The position numbers and the translations under genes are program-made. The notes below the pieces were generated by a model, which was not told where the DNA came from, did not search any database, and was given only the letters and a program-made list of their open reading frames with translations. A stretch of 64,000 nucleotides of DNA. Origin: DATFDN01 sp963762525 (GTDB lineage: Bacteria; Pseudomonadota; Alphaproteobacteria; Acetobacterales; Acetobacteraceae). The DNA lies in contig CAVXKT010000002.1 of NCBI GenBank assembly GCA_963762525.1, positions 372,001 to 436,000 on the forward strand, given 5' to 3'. Each line of letters opens with the position of its first letter. Position 1 is the first letter of the stretch. Shown here piece after piece: positions 9,532-18,516 of this stretch.

Positions 9532-10715
9532 TTAAACGCCGGCATACATCCGGCCCGGATTAAGAATTCCCGCCGGATCGAAGGCCGCCTTCACCTGGCG
9601 CGTGATGCGCGCGAGCGGGGCCGGCTCGGGCGGAATCACGGCGACGGCGGCGCGCAGGTCGTCGGGGCCGCGGAACAGCTTCCAGACCCCGCCGGCGGCG
9701 CGCGCGGCCGCCTCCACCCTGTCATGCGCGGCCGTGCTCGCCGGGGCCGCGGCCCACACCAGCCCGCCGCCCCAGTCGAGAAAAAGGCCGAACCCGTCCA
9801 GCGCGCGGACCACGCCCGGTGCCGCCGAGGGACGCACCGAGAGCCGCCACACCGCCTCCCCGGGCGCAGCACCAAGCGGGGCGGCATCGCGAATGCGCGC
9901 CAGAGCAGAAGTGAAGCGGCCTGATCCAGGATCTCGGCCGGCCCGAACGCCGCCAGCTCGCCGCGCAGCCGCTCGGTCCGATACGCGACGGACGGCGCGA
10001 ATTCCTCGATGCGGGCGAGCGTCGCGGCGCCGTTCAGCCCGACACGGCTCGCTGCCGCTGCCGGCAGGAACGCCGCCGCCGAAACGTCATAGGGCGAGCC
10101 CAGCGCCGCCGACATCGCGCCCACCGCCGCCCGCACGTCGAGGCCCGGCACCATCACCGTCGCGACGGCCTCCGGGCGCGGCAGCACCTTCATCGTGATT
10201 TCGGTCAGCACCGCCAGGGTTCCGTGACTGCCGCACAGCAGCTTGCAGAGATCGAGCCCGGTCACGTTCTTCAGCACCCGCCCGCCGGAGCGGATCACCT
10301 CGCCTTCGCCGTTCACCGCGCGCACGCCGAGAACGTGATCGCGCGTCGCGCCGCGGGCGATCCGGCGCGGTCCGGAGAGATTGGCGCCGACCACACCGCC
10401 GAGCGTCGGCGGGGCGGTGCCGAACAGCGAAGAGAAATCCGGCGGTTCGGCGATCAGCATTTGATTCTGTTCGGACACGGCCGCCTCGATTTGCGAGAGC
10501 GGCGTGCCGGCGCCGGCGCGGATCACCAGCTCCTTCGGCGCGTATAGCGTGATCCCCGACAGGTTGCGCATCGACAGCGTCCGCGCCGCCTGCACGGGGC
10601 GGAGCATCGCCGCCAGGGTGGCGTTGCCCTGCACCGCCAGCGGCGCCCGGGCGTCGCACGCCTCGCGGATGGCGGCGATGACCTCCGCCTCCGATCCGGG
10701 CGCCAGCTCGCTCAT
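9532..10715 (-). CDS. glcE: glycolate oxidase FAD-binding subunit GlcE (1 frameshift)
   Basis: Second flavin-fold subunit of glycolate oxidase. The PCMH-type FAD-binding domain is visible as ELVIRAGAGTPLSQIEAAV, then PTLGGVVGANLSGPRRIARG, DHVLGVRAVNGEGEVIRSGG and LCKLLCGSHGTLAVLTEITM. A one-base loss near 9905 separates SLLLWRA from the C-terminal part, which reads VWRLSVRPSAAPGVV onward and ends NPGRMYAGV before the stop at 9532-9534. The ATG overlaps the glcD stop (ATGA), so it is translationally coupled to glcD. Repaired length of about 394 residues is slightly above E. coli GlcE. Confidence 0.9.
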
Positions 10716-12133
10716 GCGGCGAGCGGAAACACCTTATGCGGGTTGAGCAGCCAGTCGGGGTCGAAAGCCGACTTGATGCGCCGCTGCTGGTTCAGCTCGA
10801 TGTCGGTGAACTGGGCCCCCATCAGCTCGCGCTTCTCAACGCCGACCCCGTGCTCGCCGGTGAGACAGCCGTCCACCTCCACGCACAGGCGCAGGATGTC
10901 GGCGCCGAACGCCTCGGCCTTGCGAAAGCTCTCGGCGTCATTGGCGTCGAACATAATCAGCGGGTGCAGATTGCCGTCGCCGGCATGGAAGATGTTGGCG
11001 ACCTTGAGGCCGTAAGCCTCCGACATCTCGCCGATGCGGCGCAGCACCTCCGGCAAGCGCGATGTCGGGATCGTGCCGTCCATGCACAGATAATCGGGGC
11101 TGATGCGGCCCACCGCCCCGAACGCGCCCTTGCGGCCCTTCCAGATGGCGGCGGATTCCTCCGCCGAGGCGCTGACCTTGAGGCTGATCGGCTCGAAACG
11201 GTCGCAGATGTCGCGGATGCGCCCCAGCAGCGCGTCCTGTTCGGCGACGCTGCCCTCGACCTCGATGATGAGCATCGCCTCGGCGTCGAGCGGATATCCG
11301 GCATGGGCGAACGCCTCGCAGGCGTGGATCGCCGGGCGGTCCATGAACTCCAGCGCGACGGGAATGATGCCCGATCCGATGATGGCATCGACGCAGGCGC
11401 CGGCGATCTCGTTCGAGCGGAAGGCGGCGAGCATGGCGCGCGCGCCCTCCGGTCCGCGCAGCAGGCGAACCGTCACCTCGGTGATGATGCCCAACTGGCC
11501 CTCGCTGCCGGTGAGCAGGCCCAGCCAGTCATAGCCGGCGGCGTCGAGATGCGCGCCGCCGATGTCGATCACCTCGCCCTCGACGCTCACCAGACGCAGG
11601 CCGAGCAGATTGTTGGCGGTAACGCCGTATTTCAGGCAATGCGCGCCGCCGGAATTCATGGCGACATTGCCGCCGATCATGCAGGCGAGTTGGCTGGACG
11701 GGTCGGGCGCGTAAAAGAAGCCGCGCGGCGCGACCGCCAAGGTAATGCCGATATTGGTCACGCCCGCCTGCACCACCGCACAGCGATCGGCGTAGTCGAT
11801 ATCGAGGATGCGGTTGAGGCGCATCAGCCCGATCACCACCGCGTCGGCCAACGGCAAAGCGCCGCCCGAAAGCGAGGTGCCGGCGCCGCGCGGCACCACG
11901 CGCACGCCTCTGGCGTGGCAGAAGCGCAGTATGGCGGCGACCTGCTCGGTGCTGTCGGGCAGCGCCACCGCCAGCGGCGGCTGCCGATAGGCGGCCAGCC
12001 CGTCGCTCTCGTATGGCTTCAGAAGGAGCGGTTCCGCAATCACGGCGCCGTCTGGCAACAGCGCGCGCAATCCGCCGATGATGGCGTCGCGGTTGGCCAG
12101 CGTCTCGGGCTTCGGTTCGGGCAGGCGGATCAT
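10712..12133 (-). CDS. glcD: glycolate oxidase subunit GlcD
   Basis: Catalytic flavoprotein of the glycolate oxidase, feeding glycolate carbon to glyoxylate. Intact, 473 residues. The FAD-binding PCMH domain shows GVRVVPRGAGTSLSGGALPL (near residue 83) and IGGNVAMNSGGAHCLKYGV (near 152). The oxidase C-terminal domain shows HAGDGNLHPLIMFD and LTGEHGVGVEKRELM, the conserved histidine-containing cap motifs, and the protein ends NPHKVFPLAA. ATG at 12133 is the first gene of the glcD-glcE-membrane protein-glcF-TPR operon; 44 bp separate it from rpmJ upstream on the same strand. No adjacent regulator such as GlcC is visible. Confidence 0.95.
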   Translation of the reverse strand: MIRLPEPKPETLANRDAIIGGLRALLPDGAVIAEPLLLKPYESDGLAAYRQPPLAVALPDSTEQVAAILRFCHARGVRVVPRGAGTSLSGGALPLADAVVIGLMRLNRILDIDYADRCAVVQAGVTNIGITLAVAPRGFFYAPDPSSQLACMIGGNVAMNSGGAHCLKYGVTANNLLGLRLVSVEGEVIDIGGAHLDAAGYDWLGLLTGSEGQLGIITEVTVRLLRGPEGARAMLAAFRSNEIAGACVDAIIGSGIIPVALEFMDRPAIHACEAFAHAGYPLDAEAMLIIEVEGSVAEQDALLGRIRDICDRFEPISLKVSASAEESAAIWKGRKGAFGAVGRISPDYLCMDGTIPTSRLPEVLRRIGEMSEAYGLKVANIFHAGDGNLHPLIMFDANDAESFRKAEAFGADILRLCVEVDGCLTGEHGVGVEKRELMGAQFTDIELNQQRRIKSAFDPDWLLNPHKVFPLAA

Positions 12134-12177
12134 GGAACCTCCGCTCGCCCGCGGCGGACGCTATTCGCGCGAGGGCG

Positions 12178-12303
12178 CTATCCCTGGCGCGCCTTCATGC
12201 GCGGGTTCTTCTTGTTAATCACATACACCCGCCCGCGCCGGCGCACCACGCGGCAGTTCTTGTCGCGGGTCTTGGCGGAACGGAGGCTATTGCGGATGCG
12301 CAT
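12178..12303 (-). CDS. rpmJ: 50S ribosomal protein bL36
   Basis: 41-residue ribosomal protein, beginning MRIRNSLRSAKTRDKNCR and ending NPRMKARQG. It is of the longer, zinc-independent L36 class: only one cysteine is present, where the classical 37-residue form has a zinc-binding CxxC/CxxxxH set. The gene is intact and stands alone on the minus strand between rplI and the glc operon, 58 bp downstream of the rplI stop. Identity is certain from the VVRRRGRVYVINKKNPR block. Confidence 0.96.
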   Translation of the reverse strand: MRIRNSLRSAKTRDKNCRVVRRRGRVYVINKKNPRMKARQG

Positions 12304-12361
12304 GGCGGGCTCGATTGGCGGAAGGGAAGGAGGTAGGAAGACGGGCGGCGGCGTGTCAACG

Positions 12362-12932
12362 CTAGGCCGGCGGCTGCTCGGCCCCCGGTTCGAACAGCGC
12401 CGTGATATCGAAGCCGGGCTCCTCGGCCTCGCGCCTCGGCGCCGACCGCCTGGCCGCGCGCCTGGCGCTCGGCCTCCTCCTGGCTGCGCGCGACGTTGAC
12501 GGTGACGGTGATCGACACTTCGGGATGCAGCACCACCCGCACCTTGTGCAGACCCAGCGTCTTGATCGGCTGATCGAGCACCACCTGCTGGCGGGTGATG
12601 GTGAGACCGCCCGCGGTCGCGGCATCGGCGATGTCGCGCGGCGTGACCGAGCCGTAGAGGCCGCCCGACTCGCCGGCCTGGCGGAGAACCACGACGCTGA
12701 GCCCGCCGACCCGCTCGGCCACCCGTTCGGCTTCCTCGCGTCGGCGGAGGTTCTGCGCCTCCAGTTGCGCGCGCTGATCGGCGAAGCGGGTAAGATTTTC
12801 CTTGCTGGCGCGGATCGCCTTCTTCTGCGGCAGCAGATAGTTGCGCGCATAGCCGGGGCGGACCTTCACGATCTCCCCCATCTGGCCCAGATGCTCGACG
12901 CGCTGGAGCAGGATCAGCTCGACCGATGCCAT
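12362..12932 (-). CDS. rplI: 50S ribosomal protein bL9 (1 frameshift)
   Basis: Large-subunit protein L9. It begins MASVELILLQRVEHLGQMGE and continues with the conserved VKVRPGYARNYLLPQKKAI. The C-terminal domain begins near SGGLYGSVTPRDIADAA and includes HPEVSITVTVNVARS. One surplus base near 12438 breaks the tail; the repaired end reads EAEEPGFDITALF to the TAG at 12362-12364. Length is about 189 residues with a short acidic extension typical of alphaproteobacteria. It is the last gene of the rpsF-rpsR-rplI operon, 11 bp after rpsR. Confidence 0.93.
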
Positions 12933-12943
12933 GCGAAGACCCT

Positions 12944-13223
12944 TCAGACCACGACGTAGGGCAGCAGCGCCAGGAACCGCGCGCGCTTGATCGCCAGCGC
13001 CAGTTCGCGCTGCCGTTTGGCGGAAACCGCGGTGATCCGGCTCGGCACGATCTTGCCGCGCTCCGACAGGAAGCGCGACAGCAGCCGCACGTCCTTGTAA
13101 TCGATCTTGGGCGCGTTGGGGCCGGAGAACGGGCACGACTTGCGGCGACGATAAAACGGGCGGCGCGCGGCGACGGCGCTGCGGCGGGCGGCGGGGGTCG
13201 ACGTCGGTGGCGGTCTCGGACAT
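12944..13223 (-). CDS. rpsR: 30S ribosomal protein bS18 (1 frameshift)
   Basis: Small-subunit protein S18. ATG at 13223 overlaps the rpsF stop (TGATG). The first ten residues read MSETATDVDP. A surplus C in the run of Cs near 13192 then shifts the frame, after which the conserved RRPFYRRRKSCPFSG, KIDYKDVRLLSRFLSE and ITAVSAKRQRELALAIKRAR blocks appear, ending LPYVVV. Because S18 is essential and universal, the break must be a sequence error or a misassembled base rather than a real null allele. Repaired length is about 92 residues. Confidence 0.93.
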
Positions 13224-13692
13224 CAGGCTTCCTCGATCGGGCGAACATCTTCGCGGAATTCGTCGCGGGCGCGGAACTCCTCGCGATCGTCATAGGGGCT
13301 TCGGCGACGGCCGCTATCGAACCGGCCGGCCGGGCGCGGACCGCGGAAGCCGCGATCTCGCGCTCGTCGGATTTGCGCGCCAGCACCACCGACGGCGCCT
13401 CCTCGATCGCGTCGACCCGCAGGGTCAGGAAGCGCAGCACGTCCTCGTTGATGCGCAACTGCCGCTCCATTTCCGTCACGAACGCCGGCTTGGCGTCGAG
13501 GCCGAGCAGGATGTAATGGCCCTTGCGGTTCTTCTTGATGCGATAGGCGAGATTTCGGAGGCCCCAGTACTCACGCTTCTTGACCGAGCCGCCATCGGCT
13601 TCCAACTGGCCGCCGATACCGTCGGCGAGCGTCTCGACCTGTTGCTGGGTGACGTCGTTGCGCGCAATGAGCACGCATTCATAAAGCGGCAT
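13223..13692 (-). CDS. rpsF: 30S ribosomal protein bS6 (frameshift near C-terminus)
   Basis: Small-subunit protein S6, the partner of S18. It begins MPLYECVLIARNDVTQQQVE and shows the core YWGLRNLAYRIKKNRKGHY and FVTEMERQLRINEDVLRFLT. After about residue 105 the frame breaks (near 13345) and the natural tail, rich in arginine and acidic residues (SPYDDREEFRARDEF, ending VRPIEEA), ends at 13223-13225 overlapping rpsR. The gene heads the S6-S18-L9 operon. The upstream hydrolase gene on the same strand appears to read into its start codon; see that entry. Confidence 0.92.
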
Positions 13693-15811
13693 CTTGTCTC
13701 CCCATGGCTGGAGGCCCGGATGGGCATAGCCGGGGAGCGCCGATCCCCGGCAGGGAAGCGGCGGCGTTGAGCACGGATCGGCGCCGATGGCAAGGGCCGG
13801 CCGGATCCGGTGTCGTCAGGCGGTCCCGGCGACGACCTGCGGCGATGACTTTCGAGCCGAGCTGCGGTTTCAATCTCAAACACTGCCTCTCCCGCTCATG
13901 GCGTTCGATCGCCTCGCGCCACTCCCGCCGGCCGACCAGCGCATCGGCCTCGAACGCCTCCAGGACCGCCTCGACCACGAACGCCGTCGCCGTCGCCCGC
14001 AGCGCCGCGTGCATCTCGATCCGCGTCTCGACGGCCCCGCGCCGGGTTATCTGACGGCGCCACATCTCCATGCGCGCGCTCAGCGGGTCGTCTTCGCGGA
14101 TGCGGTACTCGGCGCGGGACTCGACCTCGATCTCGGTGCCGATCGCCTCGATGCGGGTGCGGCTCGGCGTCTCCACCGCGCGCCAGAAATGCTCGCCGCT
14201 GCCGATATCGCGGCCGGCCTCGCGCAGCGAGCGCCCCTCGCGCAGCGTCGTCCGCGGTTCCGCCGGCGCGGTCTCGGCCGGCGGCACGCGCACGCTCGCA
14301 TCCGCCGCCCGCGGCGCGCGCTCCGGCAGCGCCAACCGGCCGCCGCGCACGGTCACGGTGGCGGCGAAGGGCGCCGGCCAGATGATCGGCCAATAGGTCG
14401 TGGACAGTGCCAGCCGAAGCCGTCCCGGCGGGAAGGCGAACGCGGCGTCGTTCAGCTTCATCCGCACGGTGAAGCGCTCACCCGGCTCGATCGGTGTCGT
14501 CGTCGCATGGCCATGGCGATGCGCGAGGTTCAGCACGCCGTAACTCACCCGCAGGCTGGCGCCGTCGGGATGCACCGCGCAGAGCCGCGCGACCAGGTTC
14601 GCAGCCGGCTTGTCGCAGACGAGGTCCAGCTCCAGCTCCGGCGCGCCGAGAATCTCCAAGCGCGATGCAAGTTCCCACTCCCACACCGCCGAGAGCGCAT
14701 CGTCAACGCGCTGGTCATCGGCGTCATCCGGGGTCAACCCGAACGGACACCAGTTGCCGCCCGCGGCGCCGAGATGCTGCGGCGTGCAAACCGCAACCGG
14801 TCCGCCCAGTTCGAAGCTTCGCGTCGCCACCGGCGGCGGCCATTCGTCCGCAATCCAGCGACCCGGCCGCTCGGCGTACATCGGCGCCGGGCGCACGCGC
14901 TCCATCATCCAGGCACGCAGCATCGGCGGCGGGTCGGTCTCGGCTCCCTTCAGCCAGCGATCCCACCAGCCGAGCGCCTCCTGCAAGAAGCCGCCGGCGG
15001 GACCGGGAACGCCGATGTGCGGGTATTTGTGCGCCCACGGCCCGATCAGCGCCTGCCGCGGCACGCCGAGGCCGGCGAGCATGCGGGGAATGGCGTTGGT
15101 GTAGGCGTCGGTCCAGCCGCCGATCGCGAACACCGGGATCCGGATCGCCTCCCAGTCCTCGCAAACCGAACCATGTCGCCAATAGGCGTCGCGAGCCGAA
15201 TGACGGAGCCAGGGTGCGACGAACAGCGGCATCGTCGCCAGCCGCAGCCGCCACATCTCGCGCCACGCCTCGCCCACCACCGCCGGATCGGGGGGATGGG
15301 CGAGGATCGACGTGAGCACGCTGGCCCAGCCGAAGTTCGAGGTCAGAACGGCGCCGCCCATGTAGTGCACGTCGTCGGCATAGCGATCGTCGGTCGAGCA
15401 GACGGTGATGATCGCCCGCAGCGCCGGCGGGCGGCATGCGGCGAGTTGCAGCGCATTGAAGCCGCCCCACGAGATTCCCATCATGCCGACGGCGCCCGAG
15501 CACCAGGGCTGACGCGCGATCCAGGCGATCACCTCCAGCCCGTCGTCCTGCTCCTGCTGCGCGTATTCGTCGCTCAGCAACCCGCCGGACTCGCCGCTGC
15601 CCCTGATATCGACCCGGACGCCGGCATAACCGCGCGCGGCGAACCAGGGATAGGTGAGGGCGTCGCGCTCTCTGGTGCCGTCGCGATGATGATAGGGAAG
15701 ATATTCCAGGATGGCCGGCGCCGGCGGACCGTCCGGCAACCAAATACGCGCCGAGAGCCGCGTGCCGTCGGACAAGGGAATCCAATCGGTGAACTCACGG
15801 CCCATCGCCAC
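13679..15811 (-). CDS. CocE/NonD-family alpha/beta hydrolase
   Basis: Secondary-metabolite or peptide/ester hydrolase of the X-Pro dipeptidyl-peptidase S15 group. The nucleophile serine sits in MMGISWGGFNALQLA (near residue 112). The acid is in the block IGGWTDAYTNAIPRM and the base in IGPWAHKYPHIG. A C-terminal jelly-roll domain starts around residue 330 (LELDLVCDKPAANLVARLCAV). The family normally ends soon after a motif like the EWREAI seen here. The remaining 70 or so residues are low-complexity and read over the rpsF leader, so an indel near 13.9 kb probably hides the true stop. No signal peptide is visible. It is divergent from pepN, 92 bp away. Natural substrate unknown. Confidence 0.85.
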   Translation of the reverse strand: MAMGREFTDWIPLSDGTRLSARIWLPDGPPAPAILEYLPYHHRDGTRERDALTYPWFAARGYAGVRVDIRGSGESGGLLSDEYAQQEQDDGLEVIAWIARQPWCSGAVGMMGISWGGFNALQLAACRPPALRAIITVCSTDDRYADDVHYMGGAVLTSNFGWASVLTSILAHPPDPAVVGEAWREMWRLRLATMPLFVAPWLRHSARDAYWRHGSVCEDWEAIRIPVFAIGGWTDAYTNAIPRMLAGLGVPRQALIGPWAHKYPHIGVPGPAGGFLQEALGWWDRWLKGAETDPPPMLRAWMMERVRPAPMYAERPGRWIADEWPPPVATRSFELGGPVAVCTPQHLGAAGGNWCPFGLTPDDADDQRVDDALSAVWEWELASRLEILGAPELELDLVCDKPAANLVARLCAVHPDGASLRVSYGVLNLAHRHGHATTTPIEPGERFTVRMKLNDAAFAFPPGRLRLALSTTYWPIIWPAPFAATVTVRGGRLALPERAPRAADASVRVPPAETAPAEPRTTLREGRSLREAGRDIGSGEHFWRAVETPSRTRIEAIGTEIEVESRAEYRIREDDPLSARMEMWRRQITRRGAVETRIEMHAALRATATAFVVEAVLEAFEADALVGRREWREAIERHERERQCLRLKPQLGSKVIAAGRRRDRLTTPDPAGPCHRRRSVLNAAASLPGIGAPRLCPSGPPAMGRQDAAL

Positions 15812-15903
15812 CTCCGGGGTTCAGGTTAGCGGCCGCCCCCGTCGCCGCGCTATAAAATCCCCCGTCATCGCGACAGCGCGACCCTGCTCTCCCGGAGGTT
15901 TCG
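15812..15903. promoter_or_regulatory. divergent promoter region between hydrolase and pepN
   Basis: This 92-bp gap lies between two divergently transcribed genes and so must hold both promoters. It contains an AT-rich TATAAAAT stretch at 15851-15858, unusual in this GC-rich DNA and about 45 bp before the pepN start, which is a plausible -10 element for pepN. A ribosome site CCGGAGG precedes the pepN ATG. A convincing -35 hexamer was not identified. Confidence 0.35.
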
Positions 15904-18471
15904 ATGCCCGACACTGCCGCCGAAGTCCGGCTCGCCGATTATCGCCCGCCCGCCTTTCTGATCGAGCATGTCGAGCTGGCTTTCGAGCTGCACGAGACGG
16001 CGACGCGCGTCCGTTCGCGCCTTGCGGTGCGGCGCAATCCGGCCGGCTCCGGCCCGCTGCGCCTCGACGGCGCCGGACAGCCGATCGAGCGCATCGCGAT
16101 CGACGGCGAGGCGCAGGGCGCCAACCGCTATGAGCTGACGCCGGAGAGCCTGAGCATCGCCGACGCCCCGGATGCATTCACGCTCGAAATCGACACCACC
16201 ATCAATCCGCGCGGCAACACCGAGCTGTCGGGCCTCTATCTCTCGAACGGCGCCTTCTTCACGCAATGCGAAGCCGAGGGTTTCCGTCGCATCACCTGGT
16301 TTCCCGATCGGCCCGATGTAATGACGCGCTTTACCGTCACCATCACCGCCGATCGGACGACGTGCCCGGTCATGCTGTCGAACGGCAATCCGGGCGCGAT
16401 GACGACTTTGCCCGATGGCCGACACGGCATCACCTGGACCGACCCGCATCCCAAGCCCTGCTATCTGTTCGCGCTGGTCGCCGGCGATCTGGTCGCCGTG
16501 CGCGACCGCTTCACCACCGGATCGGGGCGCGACGTCGGGCTCGGCATCTGGGTCCGCCGCGGCGACGAGGCGAGCTGCGAGCATGCGATGCGATCGCTGA
16601 AGAAGGCGATGGCGTGGGACGAGGAGGTGTTCGGCCTGGAATACGACCTCGACGTGTTCAACATCGCCGCCGTATCGGACTTCAACATGGGGGCGATGGA
16701 GAACAAGGGGCTGAACGTCTTCAACACCAAATACGTGCTGGCGCGGCCGGAGACGGCGACCGACGGCGACTATCAGGGCATCGAGACCGTGATCGCGCAC
16801 GAGTATTTCCACAACTGGACCGGCAATCGCGTCACCTGCCGCGACTGGTTCCAGCTCAGCTTGAAGGAAGGGCTTACGGTCTATCGCGATCAGGAATTCA
16901 CCATGGATCAGGGCAGCGCCGCGGTGAAGCGCATCGCCGACGTGCGCGCGCTGCGCGCCGGGCAGTTCCGCGAGGATGCCGGCCCGCTCGCCCACCCGGT
17001 CCAGCCCGACCACTACCGCGCGATCGACAATTTCTACACCGCGACGGTCTATAACAAGGGCGCCGAGGTGATCCGCATGATGGCGACCCTGATCGGTCGC
17101 GAGGCATTCCGGCGCGGCATGGACCTCTATTTCCGGCGCCACGACAACCAGGCGGTGACGATCGAGGAATTCGTGCGCTGCATGGAGGACGCCTCGGGCG
17201 AGGATCTGGGTCAGTTCCGGCGCTGGTACCATCAGGCGGGAACACCCGAGCTTACCGTCTCCGAGCATTACGAGGCGGAAGCGCGGCGCTATCGCCTGCG
17301 GCTCGAACAGCGCACCGCGCCCACCCCGGATCAGCCCGAGAAGGCGCCGCTGGTTATCCCCGTCGCCGTGGGGCTGCTCGATGCCAGCGGGCGTGAGATC
17401 GAGAGCCGGCTCCTGCGCCTGACCGAAGCGTCGGCGGAATTCGTCTTCGAGGACGTTCCGCCCCCGGTGCCCTCGCTGCCGCGCGGCTTCTCGGCGCCGG
17501 TGCGCCTGCACGGCCTGTCGGCCGAACGGCTCCGGTTTCTCGCCGCGCATGACGCTGATCCGTTCGTGCGCTGGGATTCGGGTCAGCAATACGCAACCGG
17601 CGTGCTGTTGTCCGGCGGCGCCTGCGACGGCCTCATGGCGATGGCGGCGGCCACCCTTGATCGCGCCGACGAGGACCCGGCTTTCGCCGCCGAAGCCTTG
17701 AGCCTGCCCTCGGAGGCCTTCCTGTTTGACCAGATGGAGGTGGCGGATGTGGATGCCATCCACGCCGCGCGTCAGGCCGCCCGGATTGCCATCGGCACGG
17801 CCCTGCGCGCGCGCTTGGCGGAGACCTGCGAGCGCATGACCGATCCCGGCCCATACACCATCGACGGCCCGGCGATCGGCCGTCGGGCGCTGCGCAACGC
17901 CTGCCTCGCCTATCTGGCGGCGGATGGCGGCGCCGAAGGGGTGCGCCGCGCCAAGGCGCAATTCGATCGGGGCACCAACATGACCGATACGCTGGCCGCG
18001 CTGGCAGTGTTGAGTGCGATCGACTGCCCGGAGCGCCAAGCCGCTCTGGCGTCGTTCTACGACGCCTGGCGCCGCGATCCGCTGGTGCTCGACAAATGGT
18101 TCGCGATGCAGGCGATGTCGCCGCTCGCCGACACCGCGGCGACGGTGCGCGCGCTATCGACGCACGCCGATTTCGACCTTCGCAACCCCAACCGCGTGCG
18201 CGCGCTGGTCGCGAGCTTCGCCGCCAACCAGGTTCGCTTCCACGGCGCCTCGGGTGAAGGCTACCGCTTCCTCGCCGATATCATCTTGGCGCTCGACCCG
18301 ATGAACCCGCAGGTGGCGGCCCGCATCTCCGCGCCGCTCGGCCAATGGCGGCGCGTCGATGCACCGCGCGGCGCCCTCATGCGCGCCGAGCTGCAACGGA
18401 TCGCCGTGGCGGCGGGCTTGTCCAAGAACACGCGAGAGATGGTTGAGCGAAGCTTGGGAGCCGAGGCGTAG
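15904..18471 (+). CDS. pepN: aminopeptidase N (M1 family)
   Basis: Zinc exopeptidase that trims N-terminal residues from cytosolic peptides. Intact, 855 residues, close to the 870 of E. coli PepN. Motifs are the substrate-anchoring GAMEN in NMGAMENKGLN (near residue 260), the zinc ligands HEYFHNW (near 299) and the downstream glutamate in LSLKEGLTVYRDQEF. A tyrosine for transition-state stabilisation lies in the following domain. The C-terminal helical domain ends RAELQRIAVAAGLSKNTREM, a PepN-specific tail. No signal peptide. It is followed by a dehydrogenase gene 45 bp downstream on the same strand. Confidence 0.95.
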   Translation: MPDTAAEVRLADYRPPAFLIEHVELAFELHETATRVRSRLAVRRNPAGSGPLRLDGAGQPIERIAIDGEAQGANRYELTPESLSIADAPDAFTLEIDTTINPRGNTELSGLYLSNGAFFTQCEAEGFRRITWFPDRPDVMTRFTVTITADRTTCPVMLSNGNPGAMTTLPDGRHGITWTDPHPKPCYLFALVAGDLVAVRDRFTTGSGRDVGLGIWVRRGDEASCEHAMRSLKKAMAWDEEVFGLEYDLDVFNIAAVSDFNMGAMENKGLNVFNTKYVLARPETATDGDYQGIETVIAHEYFHNWTGNRVTCRDWFQLSLKEGLTVYRDQEFTMDQGSAAVKRIADVRALRAGQFREDAGPLAHPVQPDHYRAIDNFYTATVYNKGAEVIRMMATLIGREAFRRGMDLYFRRHDNQAVTIEEFVRCMEDASGEDLGQFRRWYHQAGTPELTVSEHYEAEARRYRLRLEQRTAPTPDQPEKAPLVIPVAVGLLDASGREIESRLLRLTEASAEFVFEDVPPPVPSLPRGFSAPVRLHGLSAERLRFLAAHDADPFVRWDSGQQYATGVLLSGGACDGLMAMAAATLDRADEDPAFAAEALSLPSEAFLFDQMEVADVDAIHAARQAARIAIGTALRARLAETCERMTDPGPYTIDGPAIGRRALRNACLAYLAADGGAEGVRRAKAQFDRGTNMTDTLAALAVLSAIDCPERQAALASFYDAWRRDPLVLDKWFAMQAMSPLADTAATVRALSTHADFDLRNPNRVRALVASFAANQVRFHGASGEGYRFLADIILALDPMNPQVAARISAPLGQWRRVDAPRGALMRAELQRIAVAAGLSKNTREMVERSLGAEA

Positions 18472-18516
18472 CGGGTGCCGCCTGGCACGCCCGGTGACAA
18501 AGGACTATAAATCCCC

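Noticed and set aside
10736..12499. 587-codon open frame on the plus strand opposite glcD
   Set aside because: Antisense shadow of a high-GC gene: histidine- and arginine-rich, no domain recognised, while the minus strand encodes an intact GlcD.
13787..15829. 680-codon plus-strand frame opposite the CocE-type hydrolase
   Set aside because: Arginine/histidine-rich antisense frame without motifs; the opposite strand carries the full hydrolase catalytic triad.
18500..18516. TATAAAT just before the tartrate-type dehydrogenase ATG as a -10 box
   Set aside because: It ends 4 bp before the ATG, which would place the transcript start inside the coding region; no -35 is evident.
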